Below, piece after piece: positions 1-9,345 of a DNA stretch of 64,000 nucleotides (within the stretch, counting starts at the first letter, position 1; each line of letters opens with the position of its first letter). The position numbers and the translations under genes were made by a program. Under the pieces are notes generated by a model. It searched no databases. It had not been told where the DNA came from and saw only the letters and a list, made by a program, of their open reading frames with translations. Origin of the DNA: Candidatus Heimdallarchaeota archaeon (lineage in GTDB: Archaea; Asgardarchaeota; Heimdallarchaeia; Heimdallarchaeales; Kariarchaeaceae); NCBI GenBank assembly GCA_026702845.1, contig JADCLS010000006.1, forward strand, positions 186,001-250,000. The letters are read 5' to 3'.

Positions 1-217
1 ATCCACTGCAAAAATTAACTTGACAGCATTTACATTTTTTTGTCAACCACTGAATTATCCATTAATCTTTTAAGTGCATATGCGTATACTTTTTTAGCAG
101 AATCTGAAAAGAGGATGCGAAAAAAATATTGGATTCAGATGTTCCCACATTAGTATTGAGTTTACGCAGTGTTTCTCAATATGATTTCGGCCTTGGTGAG
201 AACATCGAATCATTTTT
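1..217. other. left-edge non-coding stretch
   Basis: No intact gene is seen. On the minus strand, directly after the stop of the M48 gene, three short peptide-like stretches occur in three different frames, ending in a run that reads SDSAKKVYAYALKRLMDN before a stop near base 28. They could be remnants of a decayed gene or chance. There is no start codon or ribosome site for them, so no gene is called. Confidence 0.3.
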
Positions 218-1396
218 TTATTCTTGTTTAACTACTTTCTTAGCATATGCTATTCTGTCACGAATAGGAGGGTGAGAGTATAGAAACAGCACTTCCCATG
301 TGGAAGGGTCAGGATAGCTCATAGATGTTTTTGCTAATCGTGTGAATGCAGATTCATAGATCTCAATATTATTAATATGTTGCAAAGCAGCAAGATCTGC
401 AGCCTTTTCTCTAGAACGTGAGAAACTCATGGAAAGAACAGAGATACATTGTTGGATCAAGAGGAACAACATCACAAAAACTGGGATTGTGGCTGGATTG
501 GAGAAAGTTCCATATGCAAATACCTCAACAAAATATTCAGATGCTTGAAAGATGATGATAAATGAGATCATACTTATTATGCCATTAAAAATAAATTGAC
601 GATAAATATCCCTGTGCTTCTGATGAGCAATTTCATGGCACATCACGATCTCTATCTCATCATCTCGAAATTCTTTAACTAGTGTATCACCCAAAACAAT
701 TCTAATAGAGCTCCCAAATCCCATAACTGCTGCATTGACTTTTTTTGTTGCATCTGATAAACTCCACAGATAAATATCTTTGAATTTTATCCCCATAGAA
801 TTTGCTAAATTTTCCATTTTCTCTCGTAATTCTCCTTTGGGAAAAGGGTTCAATTTGAAAAACATTGGAACAATCAGAATTGGAAAGAGAAATTGTATGA
901 TGGCAAAGAAGATAAAATATGCTAAAAATGTGTAAATCCACCAGGATTCAGGAAACATATCAATAAACTTGTAAATACCAATTATTGCACCTCCAGCAAT
1001 AAGAATAATTAGGAAAAGTGCCTTAAATTGTCTTTTAATCCACTTTTTCATGGTCAATGTAGAGAAATCATAATCCTGTTCTATCTTTTCTGCAAGATAA
1101 CCAATTAGAAAGCTCTTTGAGAAAAGTATGAATATAAGTAAGATGATCTGAATTGCAGTACCAATAATGGAATATGAAGTATCTAAATTGAAAACAGCAG
1201 ATACAGATCCACCAAAATCAACTAAAACCAAAAATATTAACAATACAATATCAGTTAAAATTCCAGCAAGCTCTAAACGCAATTTTTTATCATGGTACTG
1301 TTTGTGAGTATCATTAATTTCTGCAATATAATCCTTGTATTTCAGATATGTCAAATTATTGACCCTTTCTGGGAGTGAAATGATTTCTTCAGACAT
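218..1396 (-). CDS. M48-family membrane metalloprotease (Ste24/HtpX-like)
   Basis: Membrane zinc protease of the M48 (CaaX protease/HtpX) family, about 392 aa. Seen: several hydrophobic segments in the N-terminal half (about residues 50-180), the zinc motif HEIAH at about residue 254, two further hydrophobic segments, and the third ligand Glu in SREKAADLAAL at about residue 330, the normal M48 order. By family it should cut membrane proteins or prenylated/misfolded substrates with the active site at the cytoplasmic face; the substrate cannot be told. The ATG at 1396 is preferred to one seven codons upstream because a TATA-like AAAATATAAAAG lies about 25 bases before it, which would give a near-leaderless mRNA. 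The next gene to the right is a second, larger M48 protein on the same strand, 129 bases away. Confidence 0.9.
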   Translation of the reverse strand: MSEEIISLPERVNNLTYLKYKDYIAEINDTHKQYHDKKLRLELAGILTDIVLLIFLVLVDFGGSVSAVFNLDTSYSIIGTAIQIILLIFILFSKSFLIGYLAEKIEQDYDFSTLTMKKWIKRQFKALFLIILIAGGAIIGIYKFIDMFPESWWIYTFLAYFIFFAIIQFLFPILIVPMFFKLNPFPKGELREKMENLANSMGIKFKDIYLWSLSDATKKVNAAVMGFGSSIRIVLGDTLVKEFRDDEIEIVMCHEIAHQKHRDIYRQFIFNGIISMISFIIIFQASEYFVEVFAYGTFSNPATIPVFVMLFLLIQQCISVLSMSFSRSREKAADLAALQHINNIEIYESAFTRLAKTSMSYPDPSTWEVLFLYSHPPIRDRIAYAKKVVKQE

Positions 1397-1524
1397 ATGC
1401 AATAGGATACTGACCATCTTTTATATTTTGTTGCTTCATCATCATCAATAATTGAATGGACACTTTATGTATTCTGAAGTATAAGTATTAAATTATGCTC
1501 ATGATTAAAACCAAAAACTATTGT

Positions 1525-3948
1525 CTATTTGGAAACAATATAATTGAACTCTTTCCTGTTTGACCACCAAATACCTACCTTTGTAAATAAAGATATATGA
1601 TCCTTTGTTACAATCTCCACTGTATCTTTATTGGCAACGACATATTGTAGTCTATCGAGTTCGATCTCTTGCTTTCCATCAGCATCTAATAAAATTAACT
1701 TATCATCAAAAACCTCTTCTAGGGTTCCTGCTAGAGAAACATCAAAATTATCCTTTGTATAGATAGTTATCTTACTATTTTGGAGTGATTTCAACAAATC
1801 AAGTTGTTCGCTTATTCTCTCCTTTCTTGTTTCAAAACCTAGAGGAGAAAATGAAACTATGATATCAGAACCACGTACTGTCTCGTCATTTAGCTCAATG
1901 ATTGAATCTGACCACGTAGATCCAAACTCCATAGATTTTACGGTTTTTAGCCTGGATACACCTTTATTGAAATATATAACTTCCTTTCCTATTAGATGCT
2001 CAAAGTATTTGAGTGGTTTCCCAAATAATTTGAAACTTATCTTTTCTTCACCCTTTTCAAACTTCAATGAGAATTCAAGTTCTTTCTTATCATTCAGATC
2101 ATGACCTAATAATTCACCAATTCTACCATCCTTCATGACATATTTATCACCAAGATTGTACTCATGTATAGATGATACCATAGGATCAACTTCGGTTTCA
2201 TCAACTAGAACTCTGATTGGTGATGTCACACTTTCCATTCGTCTCAATCCAGAGAATAATCCAATCTTTATCTCCTGATTCAATGTATTAAATGTTAATA
2301 CATGTTTATCAATAAATTCAGTGTAGATCTCCTCATATGGGTTAAATTTGAGAACCTCATCCAACGCAGTTTCACCATAATCCTCAATATATGACCGATC
2401 AATTGCCTCAGAATAGCGTTTTATAGCCGTCTGAACTTCTTTTATGGCCTTTTTCCTCAAGAAAAATCCAAGCAATCGATAAGGTAAAAAGGCATTTCTT
2501 CGTGGATTATTCGCAGGTTCAACCAGACCAACTATTCGGTATGCTGTTTTTGGATGAGATTGGAATATATTGGCGAAAGCTGAACCTCTGGAGGGAGATA
2601 AAACATCATTGTATAGATTTTTTGCTGCCAAGGCAGTAAATCTCCTTCGTTCTTGTAAAGAGTATTGTCTATCAGTCAACAAATTTGCACTCATTCCGAA
2701 ATCAGATGCAAAACCATTATAAAATCCCTCAAGTCTAAATAGGGCCTGTACAAGATCATCCTGATAGCCAGCTTCCTTCGTTATTTTATCCGCATCACCT
2801 TCCAATATACGGACTACAATCAACATTATCGCAAAAAGAAAATAGCTAAAGAGGTAATATCCTACAAAATCAAGAGGAGAGGCTGATGCTTGATCTGCAA
2901 GAAAAGCATAATCTAATTGTGTTGCAGGAAGTAACAATGCTTTCTTAACCTGTAATTCGATAATATTCAACAGGGTAAGAATGACTATATGGTGTCGGGA
3001 AGCATGGGCCAATTCATGACCAGCAATACCCCGAATATCTGAATCAGTGAATTGATCCATATCTGAAGCAATGAAGGCTATTCTCTTATCAAAAAACGGC
3101 CCATAAGCAAATGCGTTCAAAATAGGAGCACTTACAAAACCTACTTTTATCTCTTCCTTAATACCCATAGTTTTAGCCACTTTTTGCACCTTCTCCAAGA
3201 AAACTGGATCTGTTACAGGTTTAACTCCCATGAGCACTGATAATAACCAACCAGATATGAGATACATGAAGATCATCACTATCGTAAGTGCCTCAAAGGT
3301 TCCAAAATCTGCAAACATCACCCTATGCCTCCATGAACCCTCAATCTGGAGATAGTTATAGGCCTGAATAAAACCCTTCGAATCCACGGGAAATACATGC
3401 TCTTGAAGACCAACAATTGCTGAATATACTAATCCGAATAGAAGCAAATATACAATATTTGGTGAGGAAAATTTTGAAACGAGAATGAATTTTCTTCCAA
3501 AGAAAATGAAAGAAACTAGAAGGAAAATAGGCATGGCAAGTGCAAACGCAGAAGAGAAAATCTGTTCATTTGGAGTTGCTGGTTGATAGTACCAATTATA
3601 CCAAACCTGTCCAGCACGTCCAATAAGGATAACAAAATAGGTGATGGTTGTTGTTGCCATCAATTTTCCCCAAATTGGAGTATCTAGTATTCTAATTGTT
3701 TCTACTACCATAATAAGACTTACTCCTGTCAATAATCCCAATACAAGATCATTGAACAGAACTGTAATAATTCCTGCAAGTAAGGCCATCATCCAGAAAA
3801 TAAGCTGTTCACTGGTGGATTTATGTTTTAGATAGACTTTCAATTCTGACAATGAAAACACTAATCCAATGAGGATCAGAAGATACCCAAGTGAAATTGT
3901 TGTATTAGCTTGGATGAATTCTGAAATTTGTGAAATAGAAGGCACCAT
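1525..3948 (-). CDS. large M48-type membrane metalloprotease with C-terminal soluble domain
   Basis: An 807-aa membrane protease. The first ~240 residues contain about seven hydrophobic segments. HELAH (residues 311-315) and the EGDADK glutamate (about 383) give the M48 zinc site. Residues from about 480 on are a ~330-residue mostly soluble region, far longer than standard HtpX (~290 aa) or Ste24 (~400 aa). It carries beta-rich segments and shows no motif I recognise. The pairing with the smaller M48 gene downstream suggests related but separate roles. A TATA-like ATATATTAC lies about 25 bases before the start and an AGGTCAG ribosome site just before the ATG. The family call is secure; the role of the C-terminal domain is unknown. 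Confidence 0.85.
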   Translation of the reverse strand: MVPSISQISEFIQANTTISLGYLLILIGLVFSLSELKVYLKHKSTSEQLIFWMMALLAGIITVLFNDLVLGLLTGVSLIMVVETIRILDTPIWGKLMATTTITYFVILIGRAGQVWYNWYYQPATPNEQIFSSAFALAMPIFLLVSFIFFGRKFILVSKFSSPNIVYLLLFGLVYSAIVGLQEHVFPVDSKGFIQAYNYLQIEGSWRHRVMFADFGTFEALTIVMIFMYLISGWLLSVLMGVKPVTDPVFLEKVQKVAKTMGIKEEIKVGFVSAPILNAFAYGPFFDKRIAFIASDMDQFTDSDIRGIAGHELAHASRHHIVILTLLNIIELQVKKALLLPATQLDYAFLADQASASPLDFVGYYLFSYFLFAIMLIVVRILEGDADKITKEAGYQDDLVQALFRLEGFYNGFASDFGMSANLLTDRQYSLQERRRFTALAAKNLYNDVLSPSRGSAFANIFQSHPKTAYRIVGLVEPANNPRRNAFLPYRLLGFFLRKKAIKEVQTAIKRYSEAIDRSYIEDYGETALDEVLKFNPYEEIYTEFIDKHVLTFNTLNQEIKIGLFSGLRRMESVTSPIRVLVDETEVDPMVSSIHEYNLGDKYVMKDGRIGELLGHDLNDKKELEFSLKFEKGEEKISFKLFGKPLKYFEHLIGKEVIYFNKGVSRLKTVKSMEFGSTWSDSIIELNDETVRGSDIIVSFSPLGFETRKERISEQLDLLKSLQNSKITIYTKDNFDVSLAGTLEEVFDDKLILLDADGKQEIELDRLQYVVANKDTVEIVTKDHISLFTKVGIWWSNRKEFNYIVSK

Positions 3949-4245
3949 AACTGACCTAAAATTTACATAGTAATATATATTTCACTGTAAGTAACATTTT
4001 TTTCAAGTAAAATCACTAAGGATTTACTTATCATTTGGTAAATTAGGTAAGATTATTTGAAAGTGTATTTCTAATTGATCTATTTCAAAAATCTATCATC
4101 CATAATTTCATTATTTCAACACATTTAAATCATCTCCCTTTTGCGTGGTCTTAGATACTTCTCAGATAAGAAATTACTTGTTTGATATCTGTCAATCAGA
4201 AGATTAAAATCTGATGAAGATATAGGATTAATTACGGTGTAATAA
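3949..4245. other. divergent intergenic region
   Basis: AT-rich spacer between the divergent M48 gene and the GcvH-like gene. It should hold both promoters: the minus-strand TATA-like ATATATTAC near 3970 is the best candidate. A plus-strand TATA-like run near 4120 (CACATTTAAAT) is too far from the ATG for a leaderless message. Nothing else stands out. Confidence 0.4.
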
Positions 4246-4803
4246 ATGGTAAGAATCGGTAACTATGAAGTCAATACTGATTTTCTATATTGGGACAATT
4301 ATATCTTTATAGAAAGAATCACTGATACTGAATTACGCATTGGACTTACGGATTATGGTCAAGCTATGTTAAAAGATATAACTGCAGTTGATATGCCTTC
4401 AAAAGGGCAGAGATTGCACAAGAAAAGTGTAATATTCACGATTGAGTCCATTTCAAGAGATCTTGCAGTGAAATCTCCAGTATCATGTATTGTTCTGAAT
4501 ATCAATGAAGAAGTAAACCTATCACCTGAATTACTCAACGAGGGTCCATTTGAGAATTGGATTGTTCATGTGGATTGTTTGGAGTTAAAAGATTTGGATC
4601 TGCTCATTTCTGGTGAAGATATGGCAGATATTATACTTGAAGAGACGGGAGCCAGTGTCTCTGATTCTGAAGATGATGAGGAAGATGATGAATTTGATTA
4701 TGAAAACGAGTTCTCTATAGACTCTCGTGATGATTATTATAATAATGATGAATATAGTGAAAACTACGATGATTTTGATGACGATGATGATGATTACTAT
4801 TAG
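4246..4803 (+). CDS. GcvH-like protein lacking the lipoyl lysine, with acidic tail
   Basis: A 185-aa protein whose first ~125 residues follow the glycine-cleavage H-protein plan: GLTDYGQAML near residue 33, TIESIS near 65, SPVSC near 77, LSPELLNEGPFENW near 92. In true H proteins the motif is ESVKAASD, and the lysine carries lipoate. Here the aligned residue is Ser70 (ESIS-RDLAVKSPVS, same spacing to PVS), so it cannot be lipoylated there. Residues ~138-185 are a low-complexity Asp/Glu/Tyr tail. No GcvT or GcvP gene is near. I infer a repurposed lipoyl-domain fold acting as an adaptor or binding module rather than in glycine cleavage. Its stop overlaps the convergent Cgi121 gene by four bases. 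Confidence 0.75.
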   Translation: MVRIGNYEVNTDFLYWDNYIFIERITDTELRIGLTDYGQAMLKDITAVDMPSKGQRLHKKSVIFTIESISRDLAVKSPVSCIVLNINEEVNLSPELLNEGPFENWIVHVDCLELKDLDLLISGEDMADIILEETGASVSDSEDDEEDDEFDYENEFSIDSRDDYYNNDEYSENYDDFDDDDDDYY

Positions 4804-5240
4804 TAATGGTTAGCCATAAGTAACACACCTCGTTCTATAATCTCAAGACAGGGCTCATTACTTTGTAATTCATAGGCCATCAAAATTTCTTTTGTTAGAA
4901 TGAAATCAAAATTCATAGATGAGTACTCACAAGGTGGTTCATTTCTACTAATATAGAGTATATTCTTTGTACTTTCGGTAACTTCTAGCAATTTCAATGC
5001 TTCAGAAATTTGATGTTTCCCTGTAAGTTGTAATAGTAACTCAATTCCCCAATCATTGCTAATCATTTTTTCTTGTTGTTTAACCCGTTCTACTCTAGTA
5101 ATAGCTGCAAGAATTTGATTCTTACAGATTACTTTGGATGCATCCAGAATGGCCTTCTCCCCCGGTTGTACCAATAGTAGATTTTTCAGATCATTTACAG
5201 AAGACTGTGAAGTGTGAATAGAGTAGAAATTGTATGACAT
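4800..5240 (-). CDS. KEOPS complex subunit Cgi121
   Basis: A 146-aa protein matching Cgi121/TPRKB, the KEOPS subunit that binds the 3' CCA end of tRNA and helps Kae1-Bud32 make the t6A37 modification. Seen: LDASKVICKNQILAAITRV, then DWGIELLLQLTGKHQISEAL, then a C-terminal helix with EIIERGVLLMAN, in the same order and spacing as archaeal homologues of ~150 aa. No other KEOPS gene lies close by. It converges with and overlaps the GcvH-like gene by four bases. Upstream lies a 98-base divergent spacer before the ABC exporter genes. Confidence 0.85.
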   Translation of the reverse strand: MSYNFYSIHTSQSSVNDLKNLLLVQPGEKAILDASKVICKNQILAAITRVERVKQQEKMISNDWGIELLLQLTGKHQISEALKLLEVTESTKNILYISRNEPPCEYSSMNFDFILTKEILMAYELQSNEPCLEIIERGVLLMANHY

Positions 5241-5338
5241 ATATATGACTTAGTACCTTTTCCCTTTTTTACTCTTTTCAAACGAGAGTATACAAGATGA
5301 TTTTATTAGGATGATAGCTTTGAATATCTAATGTATTC

Positions 5339-7114
5339 GTGGGTAAGCTTTTTATTCCTATCTCAATAATCAAGGATGTGAAGCTCCCTTTTGCCAAGCA
5401 AGGGCTATTGTTAAAAAAATACCTAGCACCTCTAAAACTTAAATTATTTTTACTCGCGGTGCTAATATTTGGAAATATCATTCTTCAAATCATTAACCCA
5501 CAAGTACTAAGATTCTATCTTGACTCAGTTGAAGAGGTAACCAATATCCAAACCTTATCTATGGCAGCTCTTTTATTCATTGGAATAGCTATTGTTGGTG
5601 AAATTATCTATGTATTATCGGTTTACTTGAGTGTTGATCTGGCTTGGCTGTCCACAAATGCGCTTAGATTTGATTTAATGCGACATTGTATGAAATTAGA
5701 TATGAGTTTTCACAATAAATACAAACCAGGTGAGATGATTGAAAGGGTTGATGGTGATGTGAATGTTTTAAGTAACTTCTTCTCCATGTTCTCCCTTATG
5801 ATTGTTTCCAACATATTTCTCTTAATTGGCATACTTGCTGCTTTATTCAATGAATCTATCATAGTTGGACTAGCCTTCACTATCATCACAATCATTGCTA
5901 TTGTTGGGATGTATGTTGTTAGGAATATCTCAATTAAAGACTGGAAGGATGCAAGGCAAAAATCATCAGATCTGATGGGATTAATCGAGGAAGGATTGGC
6001 AGGTACTGAAGAATTGAAAGCCAATGATGGTGTACCATGGGTTCGAAAACGTTTCTTTGAGAGTTCAAGAGAAGAGTATGATAAATATAATTCAGCAGTC
6101 TTTAAAAGTAGATTTACCACTGTTGTTGCTTTTTTTATCATTGGAATGGGCACTACTATGGTATATGTTATTGGAATTCCTCTAGTTGATGATAAAACGA
6201 TCTCAGTTGGTACATTGTACCTTTTTACTTATTATTTTGAGCTTCTACTTAGACCAATTTTTGAAATAATGAGACAAATACAGAATTTACAACAATCTGA
6301 TGCGAGTATTGATCGTGTTAATGAGCTCTTTGCCACTGAAACTAAGCTAAAAGACCTAGGGGTAAAGAATATGGATAAAAATATCGCAGAAATAGAATTT
6401 GAAGATGTTTCCTTTGCGTATGATGACATTCAGTATGTATTGAAGAATATTTCATTCAATATTCCCCATGGTGGATCGCTAGGATTGATAGGCAAAACAG
6501 GGAGTGGGAAAACAACTATTTCTCGTCTTTTATTCCGGTTGTATGATTATCAGAAGGGTAGGATCAAAATCAATCATGAAACCATCACTGCATATTCCTT
6601 GGAGGAATTGAGAAGGGGAATTGTAATTGTAACCCAAAATGTGGAGTTATTTGATGCAACTGTGAGAGAGAATATCACCTTCTTTGATGATAGTATAGAG
6701 GAAAAAAGTATTCTGGAGGTAATAGAGTTAGTTGGATTAAAGGAATGGCTAGATAAACAACCAAAAGGTCTGGACACAAGGATTGGAAAAGCAGGACTAT
6801 CTGCGGGTGAAGCTCAACTACTGGCATTTGCTAGGGCATTTATATCAGATCCCAGTATCGTGGTTCTAGATGAGGCATCCTCCAGGTTGGATCCCGCAAC
6901 AGAAGCACTGATAGAGACTGCGATGGTTAGACTATTACATGGAAGAACAGCTATTATCATTGCACACAGGTTAGAAACCCTTGATCGAGTTGATGATATC
7001 CTTATTCTGGAGGAGGGCAGAATTAAAGAATATGGGAATAGAGAAAAATTGATGAAGGAAGATAGTTACTATGCCCATCTACTCAAGGTAGGAATGGAGG
7101 AGATGCTAACATGA
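5339..7114 (+). CDS. ABC exporter half-transporter, subunit 1 (catalytic Walker B)
   Basis: A 591-aa ABC-B type half transporter with an N-terminal six-helix membrane domain (about residues 30-320) and a C-terminal nucleotide-binding domain. Walker A GKTGSGKTT is at about 384, signature LSAGE at about 486, Walker B IVVLDEA at about 507 with the catalytic Glu, and the H-loop His at about 541. The signature is non-canonical (LSAGE instead of LSGGQ). It overlaps the next gene by four bases (ATGA), so the two are translationally coupled and should form a heterodimer. The frame opens at a GTG (5339); another in-frame GTG at 5378 is an alternative, and no strong ribosome site decides. Substrate is unknown (lipid, peptide or drug). 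Confidence 0.9.
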   Translation: MGKLFIPISIIKDVKLPFAKQGLLLKKYLAPLKLKLFLLAVLIFGNIILQIINPQVLRFYLDSVEEVTNIQTLSMAALLFIGIAIVGEIIYVLSVYLSVDLAWLSTNALRFDLMRHCMKLDMSFHNKYKPGEMIERVDGDVNVLSNFFSMFSLMIVSNIFLLIGILAALFNESIIVGLAFTIITIIAIVGMYVVRNISIKDWKDARQKSSDLMGLIEEGLAGTEELKANDGVPWVRKRFFESSREEYDKYNSAVFKSRFTTVVAFFIIGMGTTMVYVIGIPLVDDKTISVGTLYLFTYYFELLLRPIFEIMRQIQNLQQSDASIDRVNELFATETKLKDLGVKNMDKNIAEIEFEDVSFAYDDIQYVLKNISFNIPHGGSLGLIGKTGSGKTTISRLLFRLYDYQKGRIKINHETITAYSLEELRRGIVIVTQNVELFDATVRENITFFDDSIEEKSILEVIELVGLKEWLDKQPKGLDTRIGKAGLSAGEAQLLAFARAFISDPSIVVLDEASSRLDPATEALIETAMVRLLHGRTAIIIAHRLETLDRVDDILILEEGRIKEYGNREKLMKEDSYYAHLLKVGMEEMLT

Positions 7115-9345
7115 AAGAGAAAGAAGAAAGAAGTAGCGAAACATCAAAATTTGTCATTTTTGGTTCAGTGAGACTTGTAAAAGAACAATTGAAGTTATTC
7201 ATCCTTACATCTAGTTCCAGTTTAATCTATTTTATCACTCCCCTTTTCCTTGCATTAATCACTCGAGAGATCTTCAATAATCTAGATGGTGTTCCCAATT
7301 ATACAATAAATACTTGGACATATGTGATGATGATCCCCATCATCATCCTATTTCAACTGATTACGGAAATAACCTTCAGTATATTTGTGTGGAAATTCAT
7401 CTTGAAAAATAAGATATTATTAAGAAAAAATATGATTAATGGTGTTTTTACTCAACCTGGAGCAGATTCACTTGAAAAATCACCTGGTGAGGCAATATCA
7501 AGGTTCCGTGGAGATACTGAAGAAGTGGTATGGTTCACGGCATTAATTGGGGATATTACTGCATTTTTCATTTTTGCAGTTGCTGCCTTTATTATCATGT
7601 ATAATATTCAAAAAGATCTCACCCTCATTACTTTTGCTCCTTTTATAGTAGTTGTAACACTAATAAATCTGAGCAGGAGAAAACTTACCAAGTATAGAGA
7701 TGATGCAAGATCTGCTGCAGGAAGAGTAACTGGAGCAGTAGGGGAGACTTTTGGAAGCATTCAGGCCATTAAGGTTGCATCATCTGAAGAAAATGTATTG
7801 AAACATTTTGCTAAGCTCAATGATCAGCGGAGAGTGACAGCAATCAAGGATAATGCCTTTGCAGCCATAATTCGAGCCATGGGAAAAGTTATTGTATCAA
7901 TTTCGACAGGAGTAATATTACTTTTAGTGGGTCAATCCATGCAGAGAGGTACCTTTACACTGGGTGACTTAACCCTGTTCATTTTCCTGTTGAACTGGCT
8001 AACAGGTTTTATCCGTTTTCTTGGAGAATTTTTAGCTTGGTTCCAAAGAAATAAGGTATCATACGATCGTATGATCAAAATTATGCAAGGTAAATCTGGT
8101 AAACCTGATAGGCATACATTATTAGAGGCTGGTGAATTATATGTATCAACACATGTACCACCATTGACACCTATAGAGAAACAAAGAAGTGATGTGCTGA
8201 ATGTACTAGAAATTAATGGATTAAACTTCCAATATCCCTCGTCAAAAAATGGGATATATGACATCAATATGACAATAAGGAAAGGAGAATTGAATGTGCT
8301 GGTTGGAAGAGTTGGATCTGGAAAATCTACTCTTCTTAAATGTATTCTTGGATTATTACCTATTAATGAAGGAGAGATACGATGGAATGGACTGAAAATT
8401 GAAGAACCTGCAGAATTTTTCATCCCCCCCCGAATCTCATATACATCTCAGGTTCCGATGTTATTCTCAACATCTGTAAAGGATAATATTTTGATGGAAA
8501 CTGCCAACCTTGAGGATTTACCTGATGCTGTGAAGCTGGCAGTTGTAGATGATGAAATAGATTCTTTTGAGGATAAGTTTGAAACTACAATTGGTCCAAA
8601 AGGTGTGAGGCTATCTGGAGGTCAGAAGCATAGAATTGCTGCAGCAAGGATGTTGGTAAGAAAACCGGAATTATTAGTTTTTGATGATCTTTCATCAGCA
8701 TTGGACGTCAAAACTGAGGAGAAACTCTGGACAGGATTATTTGATCATCCTGATTTCACCTATCTTGTTACGTCCCATAGAAAATACGTTTTAAACCGTG
8801 CGGATAGAATATATGTCATGAAAGAAGGTCGAATAATAGATCATGGTTCAATTAAGGAATTGTTAGAAAGATCAGAAGAAATGCGTCAACTCTGGGAAGG
8901 AAAACTAGAAACAATTGAAGAAATCAGAGAAGAAGATCTATTTCAAAAATCAGAAACCTCCCAAGTAAATCTATTACTCAATCAATTACAGGAAATAATC
9001 CCCAATAACTGGAAATTTTATCCCACTATTGAATTTCAGTACAAAAAACTAATTCATCAGGCACTGAAAGATAATATCATTAGCTCTGATGAAGATTCAC
9101 TGCTAAAAAATTTTAGAGAGAATATCAAGGCATATGGTGCTATACTGGAGAAAGCTGTTGATGATGGTGTAATTGATGAGGATGAAAAAGATGAACTATT
9201 ATCTGCAAGAGAAAACTTAAGAAATCACGCTCATGCTATTGCCAGAGAAGATGCTGTGATTAGTAAAGATGAAAAGGAAATGTTGGAAAAAATTGACTTG
9301 ATACTTGATTATCTTGACGATTTAGAAGATCAACAGAATGATTAA
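7111..9345 (+). CDS. ABC exporter half-transporter, subunit 2 (degenerate Walker B) with helical tail
   Basis: A 744-aa partner of the preceding gene. The membrane domain covers about residues 20-340. In the nucleotide-binding domain, Walker A GRVGSGKST is at about 400, the canonical signature LSGGQ at about 500 and Walker B LLVFDD at about 521: the catalytic Glu is replaced by Asp. The H-loop is TSHRK. The degenerate ATP site of the dimer would thus combine this Walker B with the partner's odd LSAGE signature, the asymmetry known for TM287/288-type heterodimers. Residues ~620-744 are an extra helical domain with three acidic repeats (IISSDEDSLL, VIDEDEKDELL, VISKDEKEML) that look TerB- or EF-hand-like. 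The stop overlaps convergent purB by four bases. Confidence 0.9.
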   Translation: MKEKEERSSETSKFVIFGSVRLVKEQLKLFILTSSSSLIYFITPLFLALITREIFNNLDGVPNYTINTWTYVMMIPIIILFQLITEITFSIFVWKFILKNKILLRKNMINGVFTQPGADSLEKSPGEAISRFRGDTEEVVWFTALIGDITAFFIFAVAAFIIMYNIQKDLTLITFAPFIVVVTLINLSRRKLTKYRDDARSAAGRVTGAVGETFGSIQAIKVASSEENVLKHFAKLNDQRRVTAIKDNAFAAIIRAMGKVIVSISTGVILLLVGQSMQRGTFTLGDLTLFIFLLNWLTGFIRFLGEFLAWFQRNKVSYDRMIKIMQGKSGKPDRHTLLEAGELYVSTHVPPLTPIEKQRSDVLNVLEINGLNFQYPSSKNGIYDINMTIRKGELNVLVGRVGSGKSTLLKCILGLLPINEGEIRWNGLKIEEPAEFFIPPRISYTSQVPMLFSTSVKDNILMETANLEDLPDAVKLAVVDDEIDSFEDKFETTIGPKGVRLSGGQKHRIAAARMLVRKPELLVFDDLSSALDVKTEEKLWTGLFDHPDFTYLVTSHRKYVLNRADRIYVMKEGRIIDHGSIKELLERSEEMRQLWEGKLETIEEIREEDLFQKSETSQVNLLLNQLQEIIPNNWKFYPTIEFQYKKLIHQALKDNIISSDEDSLLKNFRENIKAYGAILEKAVDDGVIDEDEKDELLSARENLRNHAHAIAREDAVISKDEKEMLEKIDLILDYLDDLEDQQND

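Noticed and set aside
1..217. Pieces of a coding-like peptide in three frames on the minus strand
   Set aside because: No start, no ribosome site, two frame breaks within 200 bases; may be chance or remnant, so not called a gene.
4660..4803. Simple Asp/Glu repeat as a non-coding satellite
   Set aside because: It is in frame with the GcvH-like gene and reads as its acidic tail.
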